Shown: one piece after another, positions 1-5,190 of the stretch
Layout of the letters: each line of letters begins with the position of its first letter
How positions within the stretch are numbered: position 1 is the stretch's first letter
Assembly: GCA_015490115.1 (NCBI GenBank)
Contig: WFYM01000130.1
Coordinates: 1 to 5,190 of the forward strand
Length of the DNA: 5,190 nucleotides
Direction of reading: 5' to 3'
Source of the DNA: Aquificaceae bacterium
GTDB taxonomy: Bacteria; Aquificota; Aquificia; Aquificales; Aquificaceae
The notes under the pieces: generated by a model
Told to the model about the DNA's origin: nothing
The model's input: the letters and a program-made list of their open reading frames with translations, nothing else
Databases searched by the model: none
Translations under genes and position numbers: made by a program

Positions 1-850
1 AAAAGACCCGAAGAGACCGATAGCGAGCTTCCTATTCTTAGGACCCACGGGAGTCGGAAAAACCGAACTTTCCAAAGCTCTCGCTGAACTCCTCTTCGGC
101 GAAGAGGAAGCTATGATAAGGCTCGACATGTCCGAGTTCAAGGAAGAACACTCGGTCGCGAAGCTGATAGGCGCACCTCCCGGATACGTGGGCTACGAGG
201 AAGGAGGGAAGCTAACGGAAGCGGTGAGGAGAAAACCTTACTCGGTGATACTCCTCGACGAAATTGAAAAAGCCCATCCCAGAGTTTTCGACCTCTTCTT
301 GCAGGTCCTCGACGACGGGAGGCTAACCGACTCCCACGGCAGGACCGTAGACTTCAGAAACACGGTTATAATAATGACCTCAAACATAGGCTCTCAATAC
401 CTCCTCAACATACCGGTTGATGCGAGCGAAGAGGTCGTAGAGAAGGAGTTCGAAAAAGCCAAAGGGAAGGTCCTCGAGGAACTCAAGATGTTCTTCAGAC
501 CCGAGTTCCTAAACAGGATAGACGAGGTGATAGTCTTCAAGCCCCTCACCATGAAGGAACTCTCCAAGATAGTAGACCTTCTAATAGAAAATGTGAACAA
601 AAGGCTCGCGGAGAGGAACATAAGGATAGAACTCACGGAGACAGCCAAGAAGGAGATAGTGGCGAGGGGTTACGACCCCGCCTTCGGAGCGAGACCCCTA
701 AGGAGAACCATCCAGAGGTATGTAGAGACACCCCTCGCTGACAAGATCATAAGGGGTGAGATAAAGGAGGGGATGACCGTTACCGTGGACTACGACGGTG
801 GAGAGTTTAAGTTCCTGCCCAAGGAGGAGGCTACCGCTGAAGTAAAATAA
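1..850 (+). CDS. clpB: ClpB-type Hsp100 disaggregase, C-terminal part (5' end outside window)
   Basis: ATP-driven unfoldase ring that, with DnaK, recovers aggregated proteins in the cytoplasm. The frame is open from base 2 and gives 282 residues, covering the second AAA+ module and the C-terminal D2-small domain. Visible motifs, numbered from the first complete codon: Walker A GPTGVGKT (14-21), pore loop GYVGYEEGG (61-69), Walker B VILLDE (82-87), sensor 1 MTSN (125-128), arginine finger in RPEFLNR (R172) and sensor 2 GARPLRR (229-235). ClpB rather than ClpC is preferred for two reasons. The segment after TSNIG lacks the (L/I/V)GF tripeptide that docks ClpC/ClpA/ClpX on ClpP. The tail GYDPAFGARPLRR followed by ETPLADKI resembles Thermus-type ClpB. 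The Met codon at 113 lies after Walker A and is not the start. The gene ends with tandem stops (TAA TAA) seven bases before the tRNA. The Hsp100 family is near certain; the ClpB/ClpC choice is an inference without the N-terminal and middle domains. Confidence 0.86.
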   Translation, partial: KDPKRPIASFLFLGPTGVGKTELSKALAELLFGEEEAMIRLDMSEFKEEHSVAKLIGAPPGYVGYEEGGKLTEAVRRKPYSVILLDEIEKAHPRVFDLFLQVLDDGRLTDSHGRTVDFRNTVIIMTSNIGSQYLLNIPVDASEEVVEKEFEKAKGKVLEELKMFFRPEFLNRIDEVIVFKPLTMKELSKIVDLLIENVNKRLAERNIRIELTETAKKEIVARGYDPAFGARPLRRTIQRYVETPLADKIIRGEIKEGMTVTVDYDGGEFKFLPKEEATAEVK

Positions 851-857
851 TAAAAGA

Positions 858-930
858 CGGGGCGTAGCTCAGGTGGCAGAGCGCTGGCTTCGGGAGCCAG
901 AGGTCGGCGGTTCAAGTCCGCTCGCCCCGA
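858..930 (+). tRNA. trnP(CGG): tRNA-Pro, anticodon CGG
   Basis: Complete 73-base cloverleaf. The acceptor stem CGGGGCG (858-864) pairs perfectly with CGCCCCG (923-929). The D stem is GCTC/GAGC (867-870 with 879-882). The anticodon stem is CTGGC/GCCAG (884-888 with 896-900), with loop TTCGGGA and anticodon CGG at 891-893, which reads CCG. The variable loop is AGGTC (901-905). The T stem is 906-910 with 918-922, including one G-T pair, and its loop is TTCAAGT. U8, A14, G18G19 and the G15-C48 Levitt pair are all present. C1-G72 and discriminator A73 (base 930) are as expected for bacterial tRNA-Pro. The 3' CCA is not encoded, since CTT follows, so it must be added after transcription. The gene sits seven bases after the clpB stop with no promoter space between them, so it is probably cut out of a clpB transcript. 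Confidence 0.97.
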
Positions 931-946
931 CTTTGAACCCCTCCGC

Positions 947-974
947 TTGATCACCTACAAACCCGAAATATCTT
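947..974 (+). promoter_or_regulatory. Candidate sigma-70-like promoter for dxs
   Basis: TTGATC (947-952, four of six to TTGACA) and TATCTT (969-974, four of six to TATAAT) are separated by 16 bases, in the only gap between the tRNA and dxs. A start about seven bases after the -10 would fall at or just before the dxs ATG at 982, implying a leaderless or nearly leaderless mRNA. Neither box is strong. Read-through from clpB and the tRNA is an equally good explanation. Confidence 0.3.
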
Positions 975-981
975 TTATCTC

Positions 982-2868
982 ATGCTCGAGAAGTACAGGA
1001 TTCTCAAAGACTACTCGGGTCCGAAGGATCTAAAGAGCATGTCTTACGAAGATATAGAGATCCTCGCCTCGGAGGTGAGGGACTACATAATTCAGGTGAC
1101 CTCGAAAAACGGAGGTCATGTGGGACCCAGCCTCGGTGTAGTTGAGCTTACGATAGCGCTCCTTAGGGTTTTCGACCCTCCCAAGGACACGATAATATGG
1201 GACATAGGACATCAGGGCTACCCTTGGAAGATCTTAACAGACAGAAAAGAGAAGTTCCCTACCTTGAGACAGTTCGAAGGTATAGCTGGCTTTTTGAGGA
1301 GGGAGGAAAGCCCTTACGACGCCTTCGGGGCAGGACACAGCTCCACCTCCATATCCGCAGCTCTTGGTTTCAGGGTCGCAAAGGACCTAAAAGGTGACGA
1401 CTCTTACGTAGTCGCTGTTATAGGTGACGGTGCTATGACAGCGGGTATAGCTTTCGAAGCCCTGAACAACGCGGGACACATAAGACCCGACAGGTTCATA
1501 GTCATCCTCAACGACAACGAGATGTCCATATCACCGAACGTGGGAGCCATATCCACTTACCTGAACAGGATAATAAGCGGACGCTTCGTTCAAGAGACCC
1601 GCCAGAGGATAAAGGGTCTTGTAAAGCGTTTGGGAGACAAACCGTTGAGGGTCCTAAAGCTCACCGAAGAATTTTTGAAGGGTTTGATCTCCCCGGGGAT
1701 AATATTCGAAGAGCTTGGCTTCAACTACATAGGTGTGGTCGACGGTCACAACATCCCAGCCCTTGAAAAGACCTTGAGGAACATAAAGGACATAAAGGGT
1801 CCCGTCCTCCTTCACGTGGTAACGAAGAAGGGTAAAGGCTACAGACCTGCTGAAGAGGACCCGGTAAAGTGGCACGGGGTCGCACCCTACAAGGTGGAAT
1901 CCGGTGAGTTCATAAAGAAGCCTTCACCCCCCACTTGGACCTCCGTCTTCGGTAAGGCTATAGTGGAGCTGGCGGAAAGGGACGAGAAGATAGTTGTGAT
2001 AACCCCAGCCATGAGGGAAGGATCTGGTCTCGTCGAGTTTTCAAAGAGGTTCCCCGACAGGTTCTTCGACGTGGGTATAGCTGAACAGCACGCAGGAACC
2101 TTCGCAGCGGGACTCGCCTGTGAGGGTATGAGACCGGTCGCCTGCTACTACTCCACCTTCCTCCAGAGGGCTTACGATCAGGTGATCCACGACATAGCCC
2201 TCCAGAACCTTCCTGTGACCTTCGCCATAGACAGGGGAGGACTCGTCGGTGACGACGGACCCACCCACCACGGCGTCTTCGACCTCTCGTACCTCAGGTG
2301 CATACCCAACATGGTAGTTTCGGCTCCGAAGGACGAGCAGGAGCTGAGGGACCTGATATACACCGCCATCTACAGCGGGAGACCTTTCGCTGTCAGATAC
2401 CCGAGGGGTCCCGCCTACGGCGTCCCCACCGAGGGCTTCAAGAGGATAGAGATAGGAACATGGGAGGAGCTGATAGAGGGCGAGGAGGTCGTCATACTCG
2501 CCGTCGGATACCCTGTCTACCAAGCCCTCAAAGCTTCGGAGAAGCTCTACAAGGAGGGGATAAGGGTAGGTGTTGTGAACGCCCGCTTCGTGAAACCTTT
2601 AGACGAGAAGCTCCTCCTTAGCCTCTCCCAAAAATACGAAACTATTATTACCGTGGAGGACAACGTCCTCATGGGAGGTTTTGGTTCCGCTGTCCTTGAG
2701 TTCCTCGCGGACAGGGGTGTTAAGAAGAGGGTGGTGAGGCTCGGCATACCCGACAGGTTCATAGAACACGGGAACCAGAACCTTCTCAGGAAGCTCGTCG
2801 GTATAGACGCTGAGGGTATAGAGAAAAAGGTGAAGGAGATACTCCTCAAGAAAACTTTAGAGTATTAG
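982..2868 (+). CDS. dxs: 1-deoxy-D-xylulose-5-phosphate synthase (Dxs)
   Basis: Cytoplasmic thiamine diphosphate enzyme that condenses pyruvate with glyceraldehyde 3-phosphate, releasing CO2. This is the first and often rate-limiting step of the MEP isoprenoid pathway and also supplies thiamine and pyridoxal synthesis. The 628 residues are full length for the family. Domain I holds GGHVGPSLG with H46 (E. coli H49), GHQ at 76-78, GAGHSSTSIS at 116-125, and the cofactor-Mg motif GDG (148-150) with LNDN ending at N179. H298 in KWHG matches E. coli H299. Domain II (about 320-478) has GIAEQHA with the cofactor-activating E368, then YYSTFLQRAYDQ and DGPTHHG. Domain III (about 490-620) is the transketolase C-terminal fold with VEDN and DRFIEHG. 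All expected catalytic residues are present. The start is firm: the in-frame codons between the tRNA and 982 contain no ATG, GTG or TTG. No Shine-Dalgarno sequence precedes it. The likely dimer is active; nothing in the sequence suggests damage. Confidence 0.98.
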   Translation: MLEKYRILKDYSGPKDLKSMSYEDIEILASEVRDYIIQVTSKNGGHVGPSLGVVELTIALLRVFDPPKDTIIWDIGHQGYPWKILTDRKEKFPTLRQFEGIAGFLRREESPYDAFGAGHSSTSISAALGFRVAKDLKGDDSYVVAVIGDGAMTAGIAFEALNNAGHIRPDRFIVILNDNEMSISPNVGAISTYLNRIISGRFVQETRQRIKGLVKRLGDKPLRVLKLTEEFLKGLISPGIIFEELGFNYIGVVDGHNIPALEKTLRNIKDIKGPVLLHVVTKKGKGYRPAEEDPVKWHGVAPYKVESGEFIKKPSPPTWTSVFGKAIVELAERDEKIVVITPAMREGSGLVEFSKRFPDRFFDVGIAEQHAGTFAAGLACEGMRPVACYYSTFLQRAYDQVIHDIALQNLPVTFAIDRGGLVGDDGPTHHGVFDLSYLRCIPNMVVSAPKDEQELRDLIYTAIYSGRPFAVRYPRGPAYGVPTEGFKRIEIGTWEELIEGEEVVILAVGYPVYQALKASEKLYKEGIRVGVVNARFVKPLDEKLLLSLSQKYETIITVEDNVLMGGFGSAVLEFLADRGVKKRVVRLGIPDRFIEHGNQNLLRKLVGIDAEGIEKKVKEILLKKTLEY

Positions 2869-2884
2869 AATATTTTTAAAGTTT
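2852..2884 (+). repeat. A/T-rich inverted repeat across the dxs stop
   Basis: AAACTTTA (2852-2859) is the exact reverse complement of TAAAGTTT (2877-2884). Further pairs inward (G-T, A-T, G-T) could extend the stem to about eleven pairs. The first arm lies in the last dxs codons and the second just after the TAG stop at 2866-2868. The stem has few G-C pairs and no T-tract after it, so as an RNA hairpin it would be weak at high temperature. It could help 3' end formation or be chance in A/T-rich DNA; I see no proper intrinsic terminator for dxs. Confidence 0.3.
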
Positions 2885-2891
2885 ATGGGAT

Positions 2892-2897
2892 TATAAG
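2892..2897 (+). promoter_or_regulatory. Candidate -10 box upstream of the unknown gene
   Basis: TATAAG matches TATAAT at five of six positions and lies in an A/T-rich gap after dxs. Transcription would start near 2904, giving a leader of about 40 bases before the ATG at 2944. No convincing -35 box is seen at the right distance, and there is no extended -10 TG, so this is tentative. Confidence 0.25.
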
Positions 2898-2912
2898 ATC
2901 CTCTGGGTTGAA

Positions 2913-2923
2913 GGGGAGGGGAG
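2913..2923 (+). promoter_or_regulatory. Purine-rich Shine-Dalgarno-like site, oddly spaced
   Basis: GGGGAGGGGAG is the only strong anti-16S-like match in this gap. It ends 20 bases before the ATG at 2944, too far for usual initiation, but 10 bases before the ATG at 2934, which opens an eight-codon frame overlapping the start of the main gene. Bases 2899-2904 (TCCTCT) can pair with 2915-2920 (GAGGG plus a flanking G, with two G-U pairs), which would partly mask the site in RNA. Confidence 0.4.
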
Positions 2924-2933
2924 CCTGTAGAAA

Positions 2934-2960
2934 ATGTTAACTGATGGACCTCGTAGATGA
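2934..2960 (+). other. Possible eight-codon leader peptide frame overlapping the next gene
   Basis: ATG at 2934 reads MLTDGPRR and stops at TGA 2958-2960, overlapping the first codons of the unknown gene in another frame. Its main support is the good spacing to the purine-rich site at 2913-2923. It could serve translational coupling, be a relic of a different gene start or a sequencing frameshift, or be meaningless. No homology can be judged at eight residues. Confidence 0.15.
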
Positions 2961-3480
2961 GTTTACCTTCACCATAGGCTGTTATATGGCTAACGTGGGG
3001 ACAGCCCCGGAAGAAAAGGTGGAGGAGCTAAGAAAGTGGCTCGGAAGGAACGAAAAGAGGTTCATGTGCATCTTAGAACATCACTACTCCTTCGAAGGAT
3101 ACTCCCACCTAATAAGAGACTGTGAGAAGGACAGGTGCATAGTGGAGTGGCTGAAGGTTTACAAGTATATAAACATACTCGGACTCCAGCTCAGCCTGAC
3201 AGTTTACCCGGTTATCCTATGGGACGTCCCACTTCCGGGCGCCCACGGGATCCTGTACAACGCCCAGTTCAGGTATAAAAAGGGCTGGATATCGAAGAAG
3301 GAGACGATACATATAAACGGGGAGGAACTCTTCGAATACCTCTCGAGGAAGTTCCCGAGGGACAGGGACTACCTCCACCAGAGGATACACTCCGAGGTCA
3401 TAAAGCTCTCCGACTACATAATAAGCACCTTCTTCTCGAGCATGATGAGGTGCGAGGGGATCCACGAGATCATGGTCTGA
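2944..3480 (+). CDS. Hypothetical protein, 178 residues, family not recognised
   Basis: I do not recognise this protein. It is likely a real gene: codon use (AGG, ATA, GAG, CTC) and the purine-rich strand match clpB and dxs, and the frame fills the space between dxs and the converging trmB. No signal peptide, clear membrane helix or known catalytic motif is seen. The N-terminal half is charged and helical in appearance (about 22-40), then comes an aromatic and His/Cys-bearing stretch (C42, H46, H47, H55, C60, C65). The middle is hydrophobic and beta-like (about 76-96), ending in WDVPLPGAHG. The C-terminal half is amphipathic helix (126-165), with H145 and H149 spaced i, i+4, and C170 near the end. 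The ATG at 2944 is the first possible start because TAA at 2938-2940 closes the frame upstream; M15 (2986) is an alternative. The nearest good ribosome site is 20 bases away. The 3' end overlaps trmB tail to tail by 11 bases. Confidence 0.75.
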   Translation: MDLVDEFTFTIGCYMANVGTAPEEKVEELRKWLGRNEKRFMCILEHHYSFEGYSHLIRDCEKDRCIVEWLKVYKYINILGLQLSLTVYPVILWDVPLPGAHGILYNAQFRYKKGWISKKETIHINGEELFEYLSRKFPRDRDYLHQRIHSEVIKLSDYIISTFFSSMMRCEGIHEIMV

Positions 3481-4363
3481 AGCCCTCTCTGGCTACAAGC
3501 TCCACAACCTTCTGCAGGTTCTCAGTCCTTATAACCTGACTGAAGGGACTGATGTCAACTACCCAAAAATCTTCCCTTTTCCTCATCTCCACGAAGAATT
3601 TCTGGACGAAACCCTCCTCTGAGAGGAGGGTCTCGATGAGGACCCTGTCCTCAGTCCTCTGAAAGTCGAAGAACTTGAGGTAGACCATCTCACCGATCTT
3701 CAGCTCCTTTCCAGCCAAGTTCTCGGGAGCGGGTTCCTTCCCCTCTACTTTTACGGGAAACACCTCCTCCACCTCCTTTATGGTTCTCACATGCCTCGGT
3801 TCCGGTTCCCTCAACTTCGTTAGCCTGAGTTCGAAGATCTCCTTTCCCATAGAGACCCATCTCTTTTCGTATTTGGTGAGGGGGTCTTCGACGGTGAGCG
3901 TCCTCACAGAACTCCCGAAGCAACCGAGACCTTTTGCCTGCTCTAAGGTGTAGTCGATAAAAGGGTAGTGGTCCGTCCTTATCACTATCTCACCGCCTTC
4001 TGTGAGCTTCTGGGCAAAAATATACAGGTTCTCTTCTTTTGTTAGCCTCCTCTTTTCGTGCCTCTTCTTGAACCAAGGGTCGGGGTAGTTCATGTATATC
4101 CTCTCGACGGAGCGGTCTTTGAGTAGAAGGTTGAAGCACCAGTAAGCGTCCATGTGAACTATGACTATGTTCCTGAGACCTTCACGTTTTACTCTTTTTA
4201 GAAGCTTCTCTACTGATATCCCCGATATCTCCACTCCGAGGACCTTCTTTTGGGGGTTTTCTTTTGCGAGCTTCGTTATGAACTCACCCCTCCCGAAACC
4301 TATCTCGACGAGCAGGTTATCGAAGGGAAGGGGCTTTTGAACCGTGTAGTGGTTGACGAGCAT
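3470..4363 (-). CDS. trmB: tRNA (guanine-N7-)-methyltransferase TrmB with long C-terminal extension
   Basis: Transfers methyl from S-adenosylmethionine to N7 of G46 in the variable loop of tRNAs, stabilising the tRNA core. The 297 residues begin with a class I Rossmann methyltransferase. Motif I is VEIGFGRGEF (19-28), followed by LGVEIS (42-47). The TrmB signature NYPDPWFKKRHEKRRL is at 92-107, RTDH at 129-132, and TKYEKRW at 163-169 supplies the conserved Thr/Glu region that contacts G46. Residues from about 181 to 297 form an extension absent from mesophilic enzymes of roughly 210-240 residues; a long C-terminal region is known for thermophilic TrmB, including that of Aquifex. The N-terminus is short, about 18 residues before motif I. 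No ATG, GTG or TTG exists between the ATG at 4361-4363 and the in-frame stop at 4421-4423, so this start is firm. No Shine-Dalgarno sequence is visible. It lies 13 bases after the polX stop, so translation is probably coupled to polX in one operon. Confidence 0.95.
   Translation of the reverse strand: MLVNHYTVQKPLPFDNLLVEIGFGRGEFITKLAKENPQKKVLGVEISGISVEKLLKRVKREGLRNIVIVHMDAYWCFNLLLKDRSVERIYMNYPDPWFKKRHEKRRLTKEENLYIFAQKLTEGGEIVIRTDHYPFIDYTLEQAKGLGCFGSSVRTLTVEDPLTKYEKRWVSMGKEIFELRLTKLREPEPRHVRTIKEVEEVFPVKVEGKEPAPENLAGKELKIGEMVYLKFFDFQRTEDRVLIETLLSEEGFVQKFFVEMRKREDFWVVDISPFSQVIRTENLQKVVELVAREGFRP
3611..3631. repeat. Perfect G/C-rich palindrome inside the trmB extension
   Basis: ACCCTCCTCT (3611-3620) is followed by one central G and its exact reverse complement AGAGGAGGGT (3622-3631). 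As RNA this folds into a nine-pair stem with a three-base loop on either strand. It spans codons T245 to G251 of trmB. It is not followed by a T-tract on the + strand; on the - strand only TTTCG overlaps and follows. The preferred Leu codon CTC and Glu codon GAG are reverse complements, so LL-S-EE coding alone can create it. Confidence 0.6.
3637..3653. repeat. Second perfect hairpin, five bases from the first
   Basis: TGAGGAC (3637-3643) and GTCCTCA (3647-3653) form seven perfect pairs around a three-base loop. It lies within trmB codons for residues about 237-243 (TEDRVLI). Read on the + strand, the two hairpins lie about 130 to 175 bases after the stop of the unknown gene. No T-run follows it. 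Confidence 0.55.
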
Positions 4364-4376
4364 GTATATAAGGTTA

Positions 4377-5190
4377 TCACGCCCTCGCCAGCTTCTTCCT
4401 CTTCTCCGAAACGAACCTTCTTACCCCCTCCACTTCCCTCGTGTTTAGGATGACTTCGGGTGTAGCCCACCCTCTCCTCGCGATACCTACACCGAGTTCC
4501 ATATAAGAGAGGTGCTTCACCGAGTGGGCGTCTGTGACTATAGCCATCAAAACGCCCCTTTTCGCACACTTCCTTATGTTTTCCGGAGAAAGATCCACCC
4601 TGAAGGTGTTTATCTCGAGGGCTGTCCCCGTCTCGGAGGCTAACTCGATCACCTTCTCCATGTCGAGGGGGTATCCCTCCCTCTGACCGGGTGACCTTCC
4701 CGTCGGGTGACCTATCAGGTTAACGTATGGGTTTTCCATAGCTTTGAGTATCCTGTAGGTGTTGTCCTGATTTAGCCTCGTGTGGATCGAAGCGACTACA
4801 AAGTCGAACTCTTCAAGAAGCTCGTCCGGAAGGTCCAAGGAGCCGTCGGGGAGTATGTCCACCTCACATCCCCTCAGGATATAAAAGCCCTTCGGGTTGT
4901 AAGCTCTGTTTAGCTCCTCTATGAGCCTCCACTGTTTTCTGTAGCGTTCGGGGGTCAGCCCGTTCGCCTGCCTCTGGCTCTGGGAGTGGTCCCCGATCAC
5001 TATATACTGGTAACCCATCCTGTAGCAGGCTTCTACCACCTCCTCGATGGGACTCACACCGTCGCTCCAGTCCGTGTGCATGTGAAAGTCTCCTTTTATG
5101 TCCTTCAGCTCCACGAGCTTAGGCACTTTACCCTCCATAGCTAATTCTATCTCTCCCCAGTTCTCCCTTATCTCGGGGGGTATCCACTCC
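4377..5190 (-). CDS. polX: DNA polymerase/3'-5' exonuclease PolX, C-terminal PHP domain (5' end outside window)
   Basis: Family X polymerase of bacterial type, used in base-excision and gap-filling repair; the C-terminal PHP domain gives Mn-dependent 3'-5' exonuclease and abasic-site endonuclease activities. The frame stays open to the window edge (5189) and gives 270 residues. The reading begins EWIPPEIRENWGEIELA, the linker typical of PolX (I/VPPELRE.RGEIE), so the Met codon at 5138 is internal and this is not a stand-alone PHP phosphatase. Counting from that Met, all nine PHP metal ligands are present: H19 and H21 (FHMHTDWSDG), D26, H51 (GDHS), E92 (GCEVDIL), H119 (SIHT), H144 (IGHPTGR), D203 and H205 (TDAHS). 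The domain therefore looks catalytically intact. A full PolX is about 570-580 residues, so roughly half, including the 8-kDa, finger, palm and thumb regions, is beyond base 5190. It is followed by trmB after 13 bases, likely in one transcript. Confidence 0.93.
   Translation of the reverse strand, partial: EWIPPEIRENWGEIELAMEGKVPKLVELKDIKGDFHMHTDWSDGVSPIEEVVEACYRMGYQYIVIGDHSQSQRQANGLTPERYRKQWRLIEELNRAYNPKGFYILRGCEVDILPDGSLDLPDELLEEFDFVVASIHTRLNQDNTYRILKAMENPYVNLIGHPTGRSPGQREGYPLDMEKVIELASETGTALEINTFRVDLSPENIRKCAKRGVLMAIVTDAHSVKHLSYMELGVGIARRGWATPEVILNTREVEGVRRFVSEKRKKLARA

Noticed and set aside
113..115. ATG at 113 as the start of the ATPase gene.
   Set aside because: The frame is open back to base 2 and encodes the Walker A motif upstream of this Met, so the gene begins outside the window.
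945..958. GCTTGATCACCTAC resembles the 3' end of bacterial 16S rRNA (GCTGGATCACCTCC), 12 of 14 bases.
   Set aside because: No other rRNA sequence is nearby and the match was found after the fact over a short span; most likely chance.
2041..2523. Open frame of 160 codons on the - strand opposite dxs, with others opposite clpB, polX and the unknown gene.
   Set aside because: They lie antisense to clearly coding regions, show no recognisable domain and have odd composition; biased codon use on the real strand explains them.
3481..3494. AGCC/GGCT mini-hairpin just after the unknown gene as a terminator.
   Set aside because: Only four pairs and no following T-tract; it also lies within the trmB coding sequence.
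5136..5138. Met at 5138 as the start of a stand-alone PHP phosphatase.
   Set aside because: The 17 codons upstream encode the typical PolX linker (IPPEIRE...GEIE) without a stop, so this Met is internal to PolX.
1..5190. Search for mobile elements, CRISPR repeats, toxin-antitoxin or defence genes.
   Set aside because: No transposase or integrase motifs, no direct repeat arrays and no terminal repeats were seen; nearly all bases are explained by housekeeping genes and one unknown gene.

Overview
The window looks like ordinary chromosomal DNA from a thermophilic bacterium of the Aquificales, probably close to Aquifex, Hydrogenobacter or Thermocrinis. This rests on three things. The Dxs protein matches the Aquifex-type Dxs I remember closely, including the N-terminus and the stretch YPWKILTDRKE. 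The coding strands are purine-rich, favouring AGG/AGA for Arg, ATA for Ile, and GAG and CTC, as in hyperthermophiles. TrmB carries the long C-terminal extension known from thermophilic TrmB enzymes such as that of Aquifex. The genus cannot be fixed from the sequence alone.

Layout. On the + strand, bases 1-850 hold the C-terminal 282 residues of a Hsp100 ATPase, best read as the disaggregase ClpB; its start lies outside the window. Seven bases after its stop comes a complete tRNA-Pro with anticodon CGG (858-930). After a 51-base gap comes a complete dxs (982-2868), the first enzyme of the MEP isoprenoid pathway. An A/T-rich gap (2869-2943) then leads to an unrecognised 178-residue protein (2944-3480). 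From 3470 onward the coding strand switches. On the - strand, polX (5' end beyond base 5190) reads into trmB with a 13-base gap, and trmB converges on the unknown gene with an 11-base tail-to-tail overlap. There is no gene-free stretch over 300 bases.

How the genes fit together. They are mostly unrelated housekeeping functions, typical of the compact, scrambled operons of Aquificales: protein disaggregation (ClpB), decoding of CCG proline codons, isoprenoid precursor synthesis (Dxs), DNA repair synthesis (PolX) and tRNA m7G46 methylation (TrmB). The tRNA-Pro has G at position 46 and a five-base variable loop, so it is a plausible TrmB substrate.

I do not see a new multi-gene system, mobile element, CRISPR array or defence island. 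The points most worth a second look are the unrecognised protein with its odd leader (a Shine-Dalgarno sequence better placed for an overlapping eight-codon frame), a possible leaderless start for dxs, and two adjacent perfect hairpins inside the trmB extension coding region.
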